Part shown: in pieces, positions 14,459-23,458 of the stretch
Layout: each line of letters begins with the position of its first letter
How positions within the stretch are numbered: the stretch's first letter is position 1
Assembly: GCA_910588335.1 (NCBI GenBank)
Contig: CAJUQV010000002.1
Location: 1-64,000 of the forward strand
From: an uncultured Ruminiclostridium sp.
Lineage (GTDB): Bacteria > Bacillota > Clostridia > Oscillospirales > Ruminococcaceae
DNA length: 64,000 bases
Direction: 5' to 3'
Program-made: the position numbers and the translations under genes
The notes under the pieces: model-generated
Told to the model about the DNA's origin: nothing
Database searches by the model: none
The model's input: the letters and a program-made list of their open reading frames with translations, nothing else

Positions 14459-16210
14459 TTATCCGTATATTTTTATCGGCGTTTCATCGGTAATATCGAG
14501 ATAGGCTCTCGGATTAACGGCGACGCCGTTAATTTGTATGCCGAAATGTACGTGAATACCCTGAGCTTTGCCTGTTTGCCCCGCTCCGGCTATGGCTTCT
14601 CCTTGCGCCACACGCTGTCCGGTTGAAACAAAGAGTATACTGTTATGGGCGTAAACGCTGGTTACTCCCAGATCTTCGTGGTATATTTTCACACAGTTTC
14701 CGAGGCCGCCGTCCCAGCCCGCAAATGTAACGACGCCGCTTGCACCCGCGTATACAGTTTGTCCGTAGGCCACGCCGGCTATATCTATTCCTTTGTGTCC
14801 GTAGTATCCTCCGTCCCAATGTGTCCATTGGCTTATGTAACCTCCCTCTACGGGCCACAGAAATTTTCCGTAGGCCGCCGAGCCTTCTTTAAAGGTTCCT
14901 GCGGGAGTCGGCTTTGTTCCTATTGCGATAATTTCGGAAACAGGGGAGAGGAGCTGTTTTACATTTGTTATATTTCTTTTTGTTTCAATTCCGTTAACAT
15001 ATGTAACGTCTGCGGTAACTTCGTTTTCGCCGTAATGACCTTCCTGCATCACTCGCGATGATCCTTCGTATACGCTGTTGTCCTGATATGTCTCGGTAGA
15101 GAATGGAATTGTGTCAACTTTGTATACTTCCGTTCTGGTGATGCTGACCGACAGAAACGGCACTTCATTACTTATCTTAATTTTATCACCACCGTGAAGC
15201 GCCTGTTCCTCAAATCCGGGATTTAAAGCTTCAAGACGTTCGGATGTAAGATCGACTTTATCCGCTATAAGAGAATGGCTGTCGCCGTCCTCTACCGTAT
15301 AAAAAGAAGATTCCTCTTTTTTTCCTGTTAACAGTTTAATAAGCTCATTTTCGTCAATCAGACTTTCGGAAAGATAAAGACCCGCTTCATTGTATCTTAT
15401 TTCGTCGACAAAACTTATAACTTCGGTGTTGTTATCCGTTTTATACTGTTCAAGTAAACCGTCAAGGCATTCCTTTACCCCGGTAAAATCGGTAAGCGCT
15501 CCGTAAAATACGTCGTTGATAAAAAAACCGTAGCCGTAGTCGAGGCTTATTCCGGAATTTTTTAGCATCAGATCGGCTATTTGATATTTGGTAAGAGTCT
15601 CATTATTGCCAATTTGTTCTATTGAATAAGAGGGAAGTACTTCAATATTCATATCATGTCCTAAATAATTTACTCTTTCCCGTAAAACCTCCTTGGCGTC
15701 GAGGAATACCTGTTCATTTTCTATGTATCCTAAAAATTTTCCGTTAACATTAAGTTTTACCGCATAATTTATGGAATTGGCATATGTTATGACGCTGAAC
15801 AGGAAAAACACGCTTATAATGAGAATGGAAAAGTTAAAAATTATTACCGCAATACCTTTTTTTCCGAATAACAGCCTTCCTGTAAATAAAAGCGCTCCGA
15901 TAAAACCAAGCTTGCCGCCATTTTTTTCCTTTATTTTTTCAAGCGCTTTGGCGTTGCCGCCGGAATACCTGAAAAAAGAGGCAACAGGACGTAAAAGAAA
16001 AACGCAGATTTTTTTGAAAAAGGCCGCAGTGGAACTCCTTATGCCATTGGTTGATTGCCACAGTGTTAAAGCGGTAAGCCTAACCCCTTTTGCGGTGTAT
16101 TTTATCGCCGTTACAAATGTGTTGACAATATATCCGCCGAAAAATGCGATTAAGGTGTATATTTTGCTCCCCAAGCCGATTGATGAAATTTTTTTTAATA
16201 TTTTGTTCAT
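14459..16210 (-). CDS. Membrane-anchored LysM-G5-M23 peptidoglycan peptidase
   Basis: A 583-residue protein. One transmembrane helix (about residues 123-145) follows a basic cytoplasmic region. Outside lie a LysM (FYTVEDGDSHSLIADKV...ALNPGF, about 298-345), a G5 domain (about 350-425) and a C-terminal M23 endopeptidase with zinc ligands in GHKGIDIAG and IHVHFG (H-x3-D and H-x-H). The family cuts peptide cross-links of peptidoglycan; this order resembles SpoIIQ- and DipM-like wall enzymes of Clostridia. It is convergent with the GH25 muramidase with no spacer, so the two may share expression conditions. Confidence 0.9.
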   Translation of the reverse strand: MNKILKKISSIGLGSKIYTLIAFFGGYIVNTFVTAIKYTAKGVRLTALTLWQSTNGIRSSTAAFFKKICVFLLRPVASFFRYSGGNAKALEKIKEKNGGKLGFIGALLFTGRLLFGKKGIAVIIFNFSILIISVFFLFSVITYANSINYAVKLNVNGKFLGYIENEQVFLDAKEVLRERVNYLGHDMNIEVLPSYSIEQIGNNETLTKYQIADLMLKNSGISLDYGYGFFINDVFYGALTDFTGVKECLDGLLEQYKTDNNTEVISFVDEIRYNEAGLYLSESLIDENELIKLLTGKKEESSFYTVEDGDSHSLIADKVDLTSERLEALNPGFEEQALHGGDKIKISNEVPFLSVSITRTEVYKVDTIPFSTETYQDNSVYEGSSRVMQEGHYGENEVTADVTYVNGIETKRNITNVKQLLSPVSEIIAIGTKPTPAGTFKEGSAAYGKFLWPVEGGYISQWTHWDGGYYGHKGIDIAGVAYGQTVYAGASGVVTFAGWDGGLGNCVKIYHEDLGVTSVYAHNSILFVSTGQRVAQGEAIAGAGQTGKAQGIHVHFGIQINGVAVNPRAYLDITDETPIKIYG

Positions 16211-16252
16211 TTTGCTTTGTTCCTGTTTTGTTACTGATTATTTTAAATTTTT

Positions 16253-16410
16253 ATAACCGCTGCCGGATGCCGTCCGCTTCTTAGGCGGCAAAGGTTTATG
16301 AGACTTTGCAGGCAAATCTCTTTATCACTCGGTTCGGTGGGTGATTTTATCTTTACTGAACCTCGGAATTGCTTCGCAAATCCGGCAGTTTAAACAAGCT
16401 GCCGCTTTAA
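16253..16410 (+). repeat. Intergenic repeat family 1, copy A
   Basis: Between the M23 gene and the glycosyltransferase-like gene. Shared blocks with copies B and C: CCGCTGCCGGA, CTTAGGCGGCA, ACTCGGTT, GGAATTGCTTCGCAA and GGCAG...AAGCTGC. It is the longest copy (about 158 bp) and probably structured. Confidence 0.65.
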
Positions 16411-16422
16411 TAATTATTTTTA

Positions 16423-17262
16423 TCAAAACGGTGAAAACGCTTCTTCGATTTTTCCGATAACATACTCATAAGCAGAAAAATCTTTTCTTATCCTTTTTCT
16501 TGCTCTGTCGCAAAAATCATGCAGACTTTGCGTATTGTCCTTCATAATCTGCTTCGCTCCCCAAATGTGTGTGTAATCGTCGCGGGGAAAGAAAAGCTCA
16601 TCTTTATCCATCAGCACTTGTGAGCCTATTTTTTTTTCCTCTGCACAGATTGAGAGCAGTCTTTGTTCTGCAAAAACCATGTAGCATAGATAATCGCTGC
16701 AGTCCGCAGCCGATTTCATAAAGGCTATGGAGCGGTTAACGTAATATTGCTTAAAGCTTTCGTCCGGAAGATATAAAAAAGCGGTATTCATCGGAAGAAC
16801 TTTTTCATTCATTTTTTCCGTATTGAAAGGACGCTTGAATTTGAAGGAGGAAATTTCCGGATAGACAGACGGAGTAAGGTTTTCTCTGTGTGCCGCAACA
16901 ATGCGGTTTACCGGCAATTCAGGCATTTTCCACAGAATAAAATCCAAATCTATCATCGCCAAAGGTGCGGAAAATTCACGAAGAGCAAACAACTTACCCG
17001 CCGCCCAGAACATTTTGGGATTAATTCCCTCAAGATCATCGGGTATAACGTTTTCCATGCCGTCCCATACATTTCTTATTCCTAAACTGTCAATATATTC
17101 AGCACCTTTTTTATCCGAAGCCATGATGATTTCATTTCCGAGACTTTTCCAGCTTAAAGCGGAAAGGACGACGGTATACAGTTCAAATTTATTCATAGAA
17201 TAAGCGCCGTTCGGATTTTTGGCAAAGAACGGCGCGGTAGAAATGATATGAATTCCTCTCAT
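16423..17262 (-). CDS. Putative glycosyltransferase-like protein (DUF6734-type)
   Basis: A 279-residue protein. The start MRGIHIISTAPFF is followed by a Rossmann-like nucleotide-sugar fold with MIDLDFILW (a DxD-like metal motif at about residues 104-106) and later MNTAFLYLPDESF. This resembles the small glycosyltransferase-like families of bacteria that keep the GT-A core. There is no signal peptide or membrane helix, so it is cytosolic. Acceptor and sugar are unknown, and it lies alone rather than in a polysaccharide cluster. I assign the fold with moderate confidence and the activity only tentatively. Confidence 0.5.
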   Translation of the reverse strand: MRGIHIISTAPFFAKNPNGAYSMNKFELYTVVLSALSWKSLGNEIIMASDKKGAEYIDSLGIRNVWDGMENVIPDDLEGINPKMFWAAGKLFALREFSAPLAMIDLDFILWKMPELPVNRIVAAHRENLTPSVYPEISSFKFKRPFNTEKMNEKVLPMNTAFLYLPDESFKQYYVNRSIAFMKSAADCSDYLCYMVFAEQRLLSICAEEKKIGSQVLMDKDELFFPRDDYTHIWGAKQIMKDNTQSLHDFCDRARKRIRKDFSAYEYVIGKIEEAFSPF

Positions 17263-17330
17263 ATAATTCCTTTCTTAAAATACCTCAAAACTTTTTCTAT
17301 AGCATAACTGCAAATCAGCAATAATTTTTA

Positions 17331-17371
17331 AGGCAATACCGCGCAATCCACACACGGTCATTGTGCGGTTC
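17331..17371. repeat. Hairpin related to the 49.9-kb repeat
   Basis: GGCAATACCGCGCAA at 17331-17345 resembles GGCAGCACCGCGCAA at 49914-49928. ACCGCGCAAT pairs with ATTGTGCGGT to form a 10-bp hairpin. It lies directly after the stop of the minus-strand GSF-repeat gene and may act as its transcription end. Confidence 0.45.
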
Positions 17372-17375
17372 TGCT

Positions 17376-18203
17376 TTAAATCAGATCAATTCCGTATCCG
17401 AAGCGATTTAAAGGACAATACATAATATTAAGCTTTATTTTTTCTTCATCGGACAACTGAGTTATATTTGCGCGGCAATTGCGATTTTTATTTCCGGGAA
17501 GGGAAGCGCTGCATTTTTTGTTTTTGATGATATCGGATAAGTTTTCCGGATCAAAACTTTTTTGTTCAAAGCCGGAAAAATTAAATGACGTACCGTATTC
17601 GTATTCATATTCATGCAAATGAAAACTGTTTGAAGTAAAAGAACCGCCGGAAATACGGAATGAACTCAATTCTAAAATATTTTGAAACGAGGTTGTTTCA
17701 AATGAACCGTTAAACATAGAAAATGAATGATACAAAGCATAAAATGAATTTAAAGTAAACGAACCGGCGTTTGATATAAAAGGGCCGGTTTCAGTATAAA
17801 AAGACTCCGGTATAAGTTCAAAAGAACCGATTTTGGAACTAAAAGTACCTAAGCTTATATTTTTCGGAATAGATGAGCAAATTTCGGTGCAGATAAAGGA
17901 GCTTATCTTGTTTTGTTGTGATTTTTCGCTGTTTTCGGCTGACGAAATCGCAGTAGGAAAATTGCTTCTGCCTTTGGGAAGCTTTACCGAAAAAATTTCG
18001 GCTAACTGCTTTGATATATCACTTAAAGGATTGATATTTTCCACCTTTTCGGCAATTTCGTTTTTGCCGCATTGTCTGAGCCATAAGGAAAGACTGCCGC
18101 CTAAATAATACATTTCCGCACTGTCAAAATCAAAATTTTTTCTTAACTGATCCATATTATATATTTTATGATTTCCGAACCAAAGACAATACAACGAGTT
18201 CAC
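17376..18203 (-). CDS. GSF-repeat protein with N-terminal conserved domain
   Basis: A 275-residue protein of unknown function. Residues 1-75 (LYCLWFGNHKIYNMDQL, AEMYYLGGSLSLWLRQ) look like a small helical adaptor-type domain. From about 119 to 217 Phe recurs with regular spacing, mostly 7 or 5 residues: F121, 128, 135, 142, 149, 154, 161, 168, 173, 182, 189, 194. Twelve-residue units GSFTLNSF, GSFETTSF and GSFTSNSF are visible. That periodicity suggests a beta-solenoid. No signal peptide. The C-terminal part has Cys at 231, 243 and 263. Expressed alone between two intergenic repeats. Confidence 0.6.
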   Translation of the reverse strand: MNSLYCLWFGNHKIYNMDQLRKNFDFDSAEMYYLGGSLSLWLRQCGKNEIAEKVENINPLSDISKQLAEIFSVKLPKGRSNFPTAISSAENSEKSQQNKISSFICTEICSSIPKNISLGTFSSKIGSFELIPESFYTETGPFISNAGSFTLNSFYALYHSFSMFNGSFETTSFQNILELSSFRISGGSFTSNSFHLHEYEYEYGTSFNFSGFEQKSFDPENLSDIIKNKKCSASLPGNKNRNCRANITQLSDEEKIKLNIMYCPLNRFGYGIDLI

Positions 18204-18332
18204 CGCCCCTTCCTTTACAATATTATCCGCTTATAATTTTATCATATTTCACAGCCTTTTTCAATATATTTTTTATATTTTATCAAATTATTCAATATAA
18301 TAATATTTTTAAAGCACAACTTAAATAAGATG

Positions 18333-18428
18333 AGGGAATTGCGAAGCAATTCCGAGATTTTTACCTCCCACTAAACCGAGAGATGAAATCTGCCGCCTAA
18401 GAGACGGGAACTATCCGGCAACGTTTAT
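18333..18428 (-). repeat. Intergenic repeat family 1, copy B
   Basis: Inverted relative to copy A. It keeps GGAATTGC-GAA-GCAATTCC (18335-18353, an 8-bp palindrome), the ACCGAG block, TGCCGCCTAAG and TCCGGCAACG. About 95 bp, between the GSF gene and the divergent CCA paralogue. Confidence 0.65.
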
Positions 18429-18441
18429 ATTCAAACTCTGT

Positions 18442-19638
18442 TTATTTTAAAAGGCTTTCCGAAAGTTTTTTCAGATTATTGGCTTTTTGATCATTTTCGG
18501 GCGACTTGGCTCTGAGATTGGCGCTCGCCATAAGCAAAAGTTTGCGCAGATCAGCCTTGCTGTATTTTTCGAGCAGTGCCGTTACCTCATGTTCATCCAA
18601 TATTTCACCCATATCATGATGAATAATCATAAACGATACGTCTTCTATAATGTCTTTCGGAACTTCCAACCGTTCCAATGCTCGCCGTGCAATCAGCATA
18701 GAGCGTTCTACGTGTCCGTAATAGGTCGCGGAACCATTGGAGGTTAAAGCTTGACAGTCGGGCTTTCCCACGCCGTGTAGCAGGAGAGCGTACCTCAGCG
18801 ATATATCGGGAAAGGAAAAACCCACGCTTTTGCAAAGGTGCTCATAAAGTGTGTAGTTTTGAAAAATGCTTTTCTGATCAAAATCCAAAGTCGGTATAAG
18901 TTCGGGGAAAACATTTGTTACAATGGATACATATTCTAAAAAAACATCGCTGACTCTTTTGGCCGAAAGGATTTTTTCAAATGCTTCCCTCAGCACTTTG
19001 GGCTTCAGTTCTTTTACTTTTTCGGAGCAGTCCATTATCGCGTTTGACGTCTTTTCCGATATGATATAATCTCCGCTTCCCATAAGTTCCAAAGCTTTAA
19101 GCATAAAAAGCGGATCTTTTTCCACCGAAAGGGGTACACAGTGCTCTTCTCCGTTTTCGTCTGTTGTAGGAGGTTCGTTTTCTCCTACGGCTTTAAGCGT
19201 AAACGGTTCGCTGATAATACAGTTAACTCCATTAAATGGGTCTACAATATTCCCGTATAAATCCGCGCAAATGGTGTTAATTGTAAAATCACGCTGCTTT
19301 AGTTCGTCGATAAGAGTACCGCCGAAAATCGGAGTTCCGTCTTCATTTTTACCGCGGCGGTAGCTTCTTATCATTACGGGTATTCCGCCGGCCATGACCA
19401 TAATTTCGCCTTGAACAGGGTTTATATTAATAACTCGGTAGTTGTCCAATATATATTCTACTCTTTCCACTTCTGCGTTGGTTATAACGTCAATATCTCC
19501 CATAGGTTCGCCCAAGAGCAGCTTTCTTACGGTATCTCCGACCATAAAACACTGATAGTCTCTTTCGGTGATCAGATACATTACGCTTACAACGTGATGA
19601 GGCATTTCGATTTTATTAAGATTGAGAATATCCGTCAA
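18442..19638 (-). CDS. Divergent CCA-adding-enzyme paralogue (poly(A) polymerase family)
   Basis: A 398-residue class II nucleotidyltransferase. The catalytic DxD is kept in GEPMGDIDVITN (D48, D50) and the RRDFT-like motif as QRDFTINTI. The usual GGxVRD at the start of the active site reads GDTVRK, and the HD signature reads HGVGKP instead of HDxGKP, so the HD site is broken. A second, canonical cca gene lies at 30433-31770. This copy overlaps ttcA by 4 nt (ATGA), so it is translationally coupled to a tRNA-modifying enzyme. It could be a partial-activity CCA or poly(A) enzyme; residue changes alone do not settle that. Confidence 0.75.
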   Translation of the reverse strand: MTDILNLNKIEMPHHVVSVMYLITERDYQCFMVGDTVRKLLLGEPMGDIDVITNAEVERVEYILDNYRVININPVQGEIMVMAGGIPVMIRSYRRGKNEDGTPIFGGTLIDELKQRDFTINTICADLYGNIVDPFNGVNCIISEPFTLKAVGENEPPTTDENGEEHCVPLSVEKDPLFMLKALELMGSGDYIISEKTSNAIMDCSEKVKELKPKVLREAFEKILSAKRVSDVFLEYVSIVTNVFPELIPTLDFDQKSIFQNYTLYEHLCKSVGFSFPDISLRYALLLHGVGKPDCQALTSNGSATYYGHVERSMLIARRALERLEVPKDIIEDVSFMIIHHDMGEILDEHEVTALLEKYSKADLRKLLLMASANLRAKSPENDQKANNLKKLSESLLK

Positions 19639-20396
19639 GGTGTTTCCTCCATTTTTTCTCTTTTGTTCTCTTTATCTTCGGGAAATCCCCAGCCGTTTAT
19701 ATCGGCGCGGTGCATAGCTCCGAAAAGGCGTATCGTAAATCCCTTATCCTGCTTTTCCATAGAACGGAGCCATTCCTTTGTTTCCTCTCTTTTTGTGTGA
19801 GTATCGGCGGGGCATTTTGACTTTACGATATCAAGACCTGCGTGCTTTGCCGCCATTCTGACCTGAGCTTCCGGTGCGAGACAAAGAGGGCGTATTACTG
19901 TTAGGTCGCGTCTTGTAAGGTAGCTTTTTGGCGCAAAACAGTCAATTTGCCCCACCCTGAAAAGGTTCATTATAAACGTTTCAACAGCGTCATCATTGTT
20001 ATGTCCCAAGGCGAGCTTATTGCAGCCCAACTCCTTAGCTTTTTCGTGAAGAGCGCCTCTTCTCATCTTTGCGCATAAAGAACAGGGATTTTTTTCCTTT
20101 CTTATATCGAACACTATGGCAGCGATATCGGTTTTTTCAACGACATAAGGTATTCCTAATTTATCACAGAGTTTTTTTACGGCCGAATAATCTCCCGCTT
20201 CGCCGTTAAAGCAAGGGTCAATGGTTAAAGCGGTAAGTTTATATTTTATTCCCGCAAAGCGTTGAAATTCCTTAAGCCCTTGCAGCATTACGAGGCTGTC
20301 TTTTCCTCCGGATACCGCTAAGGCTATATGATCGCCGTTTTCTATAAGGTCATAGGTCTGAACCGCTTTTCTTATACTGCCTAATACTTTTTGCAT
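19635..20396 (-). CDS. TtcA-family tRNA 2-thiolation ATPase
   Basis: A 253-residue protein from ATG 20396 (AAGGAAAA upstream; an upstream extension lacks a site). It is an N-type ATP pyrophosphatase with the PP-loop SGGKDS at 29-34 and the CSLC pair plus a later Cys (KSKCPAD), as in TtcA-type enzymes that adenylate C32 or related tRNA positions and insert sulfur using an iron-sulfur cluster. It is read directly into the divergent CCA paralogue. The exact tRNA position is not determinable; TtcA-like proteins of Firmicutes are diverse. Confidence 0.8.
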   Translation of the reverse strand: MQKVLGSIRKAVQTYDLIENGDHIALAVSGGKDSLVMLQGLKEFQRFAGIKYKLTALTIDPCFNGEAGDYSAVKKLCDKLGIPYVVEKTDIAAIVFDIRKEKNPCSLCAKMRRGALHEKAKELGCNKLALGHNNDDAVETFIMNLFRVGQIDCFAPKSYLTRRDLTVIRPLCLAPEAQVRMAAKHAGLDIVKSKCPADTHTKREETKEWLRSMEKQDKGFTIRLFGAMHRADINGWGFPEDKENKREKMEETP

Positions 20397-20606
20397 TTTA
20401 TTTTTCCTTGTATTTCTGTTGACTTTTTTATAACCTTTCTTCGCAAGATTTGGGCGTGAATTTTTGAGCAGATTTTGTCGATGACAAGGCAAAGATTAGT
20501 GTGACTTTTTCAAAGTCACACGTCTTGTAGCTTGCGCGACAAGCAAGTCAAAAAATTTTAACCCACGATGTATTGGTTATATACCCAATCTTGTAAAGAC
20601 AAGTTC
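20397..20606. other. Intergenic region with 10-bp hairpin
   Basis: Gap between ttcA and the FtsX permease gene. It contains GTGTGACTTT-TTC-AAAGTCACAC (20499-20521), a 10-bp perfect hairpin with no T tract, then a CTTG/CAAG-rich stretch and GATGTATTGGTTATATACCCAATC near 20558. No coding sequence seen. Confidence 0.5.
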
Positions 20607-23420
20607 TTAATCTTCGCCGAGCTTTAGCGCTTTATTGATATTTATTTTTCTGATAATTCCGCCCAATATCGCAAAACCGCCGCCAAGCATTATTACAATC
20701 AGCACGTATATTTTTATATAATCGCTTGTTGCTGCCGAGATTATGAACGGAGGTATCTGATTGGCTATGCTGTACATATTCTGGAACAAAGGCACAAATA
20801 TATCGCTTGTTATTCCGCCTATAATGAATGCCATAGCAATGGATACCAGGGATACCAATATCTGTTCATAGCCTAACATACCGATAATTTCCCGTATCGT
20901 CATACCCATGGCTCTTAGGATACCGAATTGCAAAGTTCTCCCCTTTATGGACAGTATCCAGTAAATAAGAAATCCTATTACAGCCATTATCATCGTTATT
21001 ATAAATCCCAGTGTAAGTCCGCCGTTCATACCTTGTAAAGTAGGACTGTTTTTTTCCTCGATAAGAAGCTGCGAGCTGTCTATAAGCCATTCTACCGGAA
21101 TCTTTTTTTCATTTATATCGTTGTAAAGCTCTTCGGAAGTTGCATTGCTTTTAAGCTTCAGCCATACTTCATAGGGTTCAATTTCCGTGTTGTTATAAAC
21201 ATAGTTATAGTTGAGAAAGCAAAAATCTTTTTTTGATCCGTTGGTGAGAATTTCATTAGGATTTATTCCGGGCCAGTAGTCTATTATCGCAAGTACGGTA
21301 GTATTTAACGGATCATTTCCGCTCCATGTGACAGATATCTCATCTCCGAATCCGATATCGTATTTATCGGCCATGGAACGGGAGATCAGAACACCGGAGT
21401 TGTAATTTGTCAGTGCGTTACAGTAGTTATACCACTGGACGGGCAGAAGATCATCGCGGAACCATGCGGTTTTTGCAAATTTATCGGGTTCCGCAGCCAT
21501 AACTGTTACCTTTGAGATATCGTTTCCTTTGTCGGTGTGAGCTTTGGCATTATCGTTTATAAGGACCTTGGCGGCGGATTCAACTCCCGCCAATTTTTCG
21601 TATCTTGAGAAATCACGCTCAATGTAAACGGTTCTTATATTTTCTCCGGAAGTGTAGCTTTGTTCCATCCAGTATTCCATGAGAGTAATATCCGCGCCGT
21701 TTTTATAATAAATCATATCTTCTTTATTGTTATTTATGGCTCTTGCCGTATTGGCGGAAAACAAACCGCAGGCAAAAGTAAGTATAAGGAACAGCATTAA
21801 AAAGCGCTCTTTGCTGCCTCCGGCGCAGGAAACGGTGGAAAGAGCCATATATTGGGAGGGACTCCAGAAAGGCCTGCCCAAAAGCGAAATAAACTTTAAC
21901 AGATATGGATAAAACCTTACAAATAAAAGCCCCAGTCCTAATATAAGGCAGGTTGAAAATATGAATACAAGCGGGTCGATCTGTCCGGTGGCAATAAAAG
22001 TACCGTTATTTATCGCTTCATTGACAGTATTGGTGTAAAGAAAGTAAAATATAACGGAAATGGCAATAAGTATAAAATCAGCACCGATCAATTCCCAGAG
22101 TGCGTTCTTTTTTACTTTGGTCTTGCTTTGCTTGTATTGAACTATTGTAAGCTTTGAAGCGGGAATTATCGGCAGCATTGTAGTTACGAAAAATACCGCA
22201 ACCGAAATAAATGCGTAGATAAACGCCGTGACAGATAATTTGGCTGCTATTCCGGTGCGGTTGACAAATTCCATAAAGCCGTCGCTCACCCCCAGAAAGC
22301 GGCAGAGTAAGAGACCTATCAGCGGCGATACAAAAAATGTCACCAATCCCAACAAACCGGCTTCCATGGAATACAGTCCGAATATTTGTCTGGGACTTGC
22401 ACCTCTGGATTTGAGTACAGCTATTTCGTTTCTTTCCTGCTCCACATTAAGCTGAGATACCATAAATAAGTAGAACGCGAGCATTACCATGGTAGGTATT
22501 TGTATTGCCCACAGTATCGCCGTAAGGGCAGACGCTTTTTCCACATAGGCGGAAAGAATACTGTTTGCGCCCATTTCAAATTCGTATCCCATTTCTTTGT
22601 AATAATCAAAATCGCTGTTTATCGCTTCGGTAATGGAGGAAATGGCATTCATATTGACAGAATGATAGTCGAGATTATAGTTTACGTTCATATCAACTAT
22701 ATTCAGGTTGCTTGAAGATATAAGCCGATCATAAAGAGAGTAAGGAATAAAAACGCTGCCTACATACGCAATAAGATCTTCGGACCAATAGCTGTCGTTC
22801 ATATCCGATTGGGTAAAAATACCCGTAATTGTAATGTAAAAGCTTTCCTGTCCCGCATTCATCGGGCGGATTTCATATGTATTGCCATGAACTATGCCTA
22901 AGTTTCTTGCCGCATTTTCAGTGACAATCGCCTCATAGCTGCCGTCAGCCGCGATTCCGCTTTCGCTGAACATTTCGCCGCTTTGCATAACTATATGATC
23001 TTCAATCCCGCTCATGGCGCTGACTCTTACACGAGATGAAGAAGAGCCGGAGGCGCTTTTTCCTTTGCTAAGGTACAGCAGATTGTCCGATACCACGGTT
23101 TTATTGTTTAAAATCGGTATACCGACCTTATTTACGCGGTCAGACGTCATTCCGGGAGCTTCGTCCAATATTTTAAGTTGATCTTCTATGGCGACCCCAT
23201 GGGGAAGAGAAGCGGAAACGGTATATATTCCCGGATATTTGCCGCTGCTTAGCTGATACTCTTCCATATCTTTGATTAGAACGCGCTGAAGGGATGCGTC
23301 CATATATATAGGTACGGTACTCATCATTCCCGCCGCCATTAAGAAACCCAAAAAAAGGCATAAAACCATCCATTTTGTGTTTCTCATTTTTCTTAGCAAT
23401 ATAGTAAACAAGGTTTTCAA
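20607..23420 (-). CDS. FtsX-type ABC transporter permease (MacB-like, large)
   Basis: A 937-residue permease. One helix at residues 16-36 is followed by a large extracytoplasmic domain (about 40-290). Three helices follow (about 300-420, with NEIAVLKSRGASPRQIFGLY), a second permease unit starts near 520, and the C-terminal FtsX block contains QFGILRAMGMTIREIIGMLG. This two-unit form is the family that exports or remodels envelope substrates with a partner ATPase. No ATP-binding gene is adjacent; the adaptor gene lies 38 nt upstream. Confidence 0.85.
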   Translation of the reverse strand: MKTLFTILLRKMRNTKWMVLCLFLGFLMAAGMMSTVPIYMDASLQRVLIKDMEEYQLSSGKYPGIYTVSASLPHGVAIEDQLKILDEAPGMTSDRVNKVGIPILNNKTVVSDNLLYLSKGKSASGSSSSRVRVSAMSGIEDHIVMQSGEMFSESGIAADGSYEAIVTENAARNLGIVHGNTYEIRPMNAGQESFYITITGIFTQSDMNDSYWSEDLIAYVGSVFIPYSLYDRLISSSNLNIVDMNVNYNLDYHSVNMNAISSITEAINSDFDYYKEMGYEFEMGANSILSAYVEKASALTAILWAIQIPTMVMLAFYLFMVSQLNVEQERNEIAVLKSRGASPRQIFGLYSMEAGLLGLVTFFVSPLIGLLLCRFLGVSDGFMEFVNRTGIAAKLSVTAFIYAFISVAVFFVTTMLPIIPASKLTIVQYKQSKTKVKKNALWELIGADFILIAISVIFYFLYTNTVNEAINNGTFIATGQIDPLVFIFSTCLILGLGLLFVRFYPYLLKFISLLGRPFWSPSQYMALSTVSCAGGSKERFLMLFLILTFACGLFSANTARAINNNKEDMIYYKNGADITLMEYWMEQSYTSGENIRTVYIERDFSRYEKLAGVESAAKVLINDNAKAHTDKGNDISKVTVMAAEPDKFAKTAWFRDDLLPVQWYNYCNALTNYNSGVLISRSMADKYDIGFGDEISVTWSGNDPLNTTVLAIIDYWPGINPNEILTNGSKKDFCFLNYNYVYNNTEIEPYEVWLKLKSNATSEELYNDINEKKIPVEWLIDSSQLLIEEKNSPTLQGMNGGLTLGFIITMIMAVIGFLIYWILSIKGRTLQFGILRAMGMTIREIIGMLGYEQILVSLVSIAMAFIIGGITSDIFVPLFQNMYSIANQIPPFIISAATSDYIKIYVLIVIMLGGGFAILGGIIRKININKALKLGED

Positions 23421-23458
23421 TCCTTCCTAATCAGCGATATTATAGTGAACGGGCGGTT

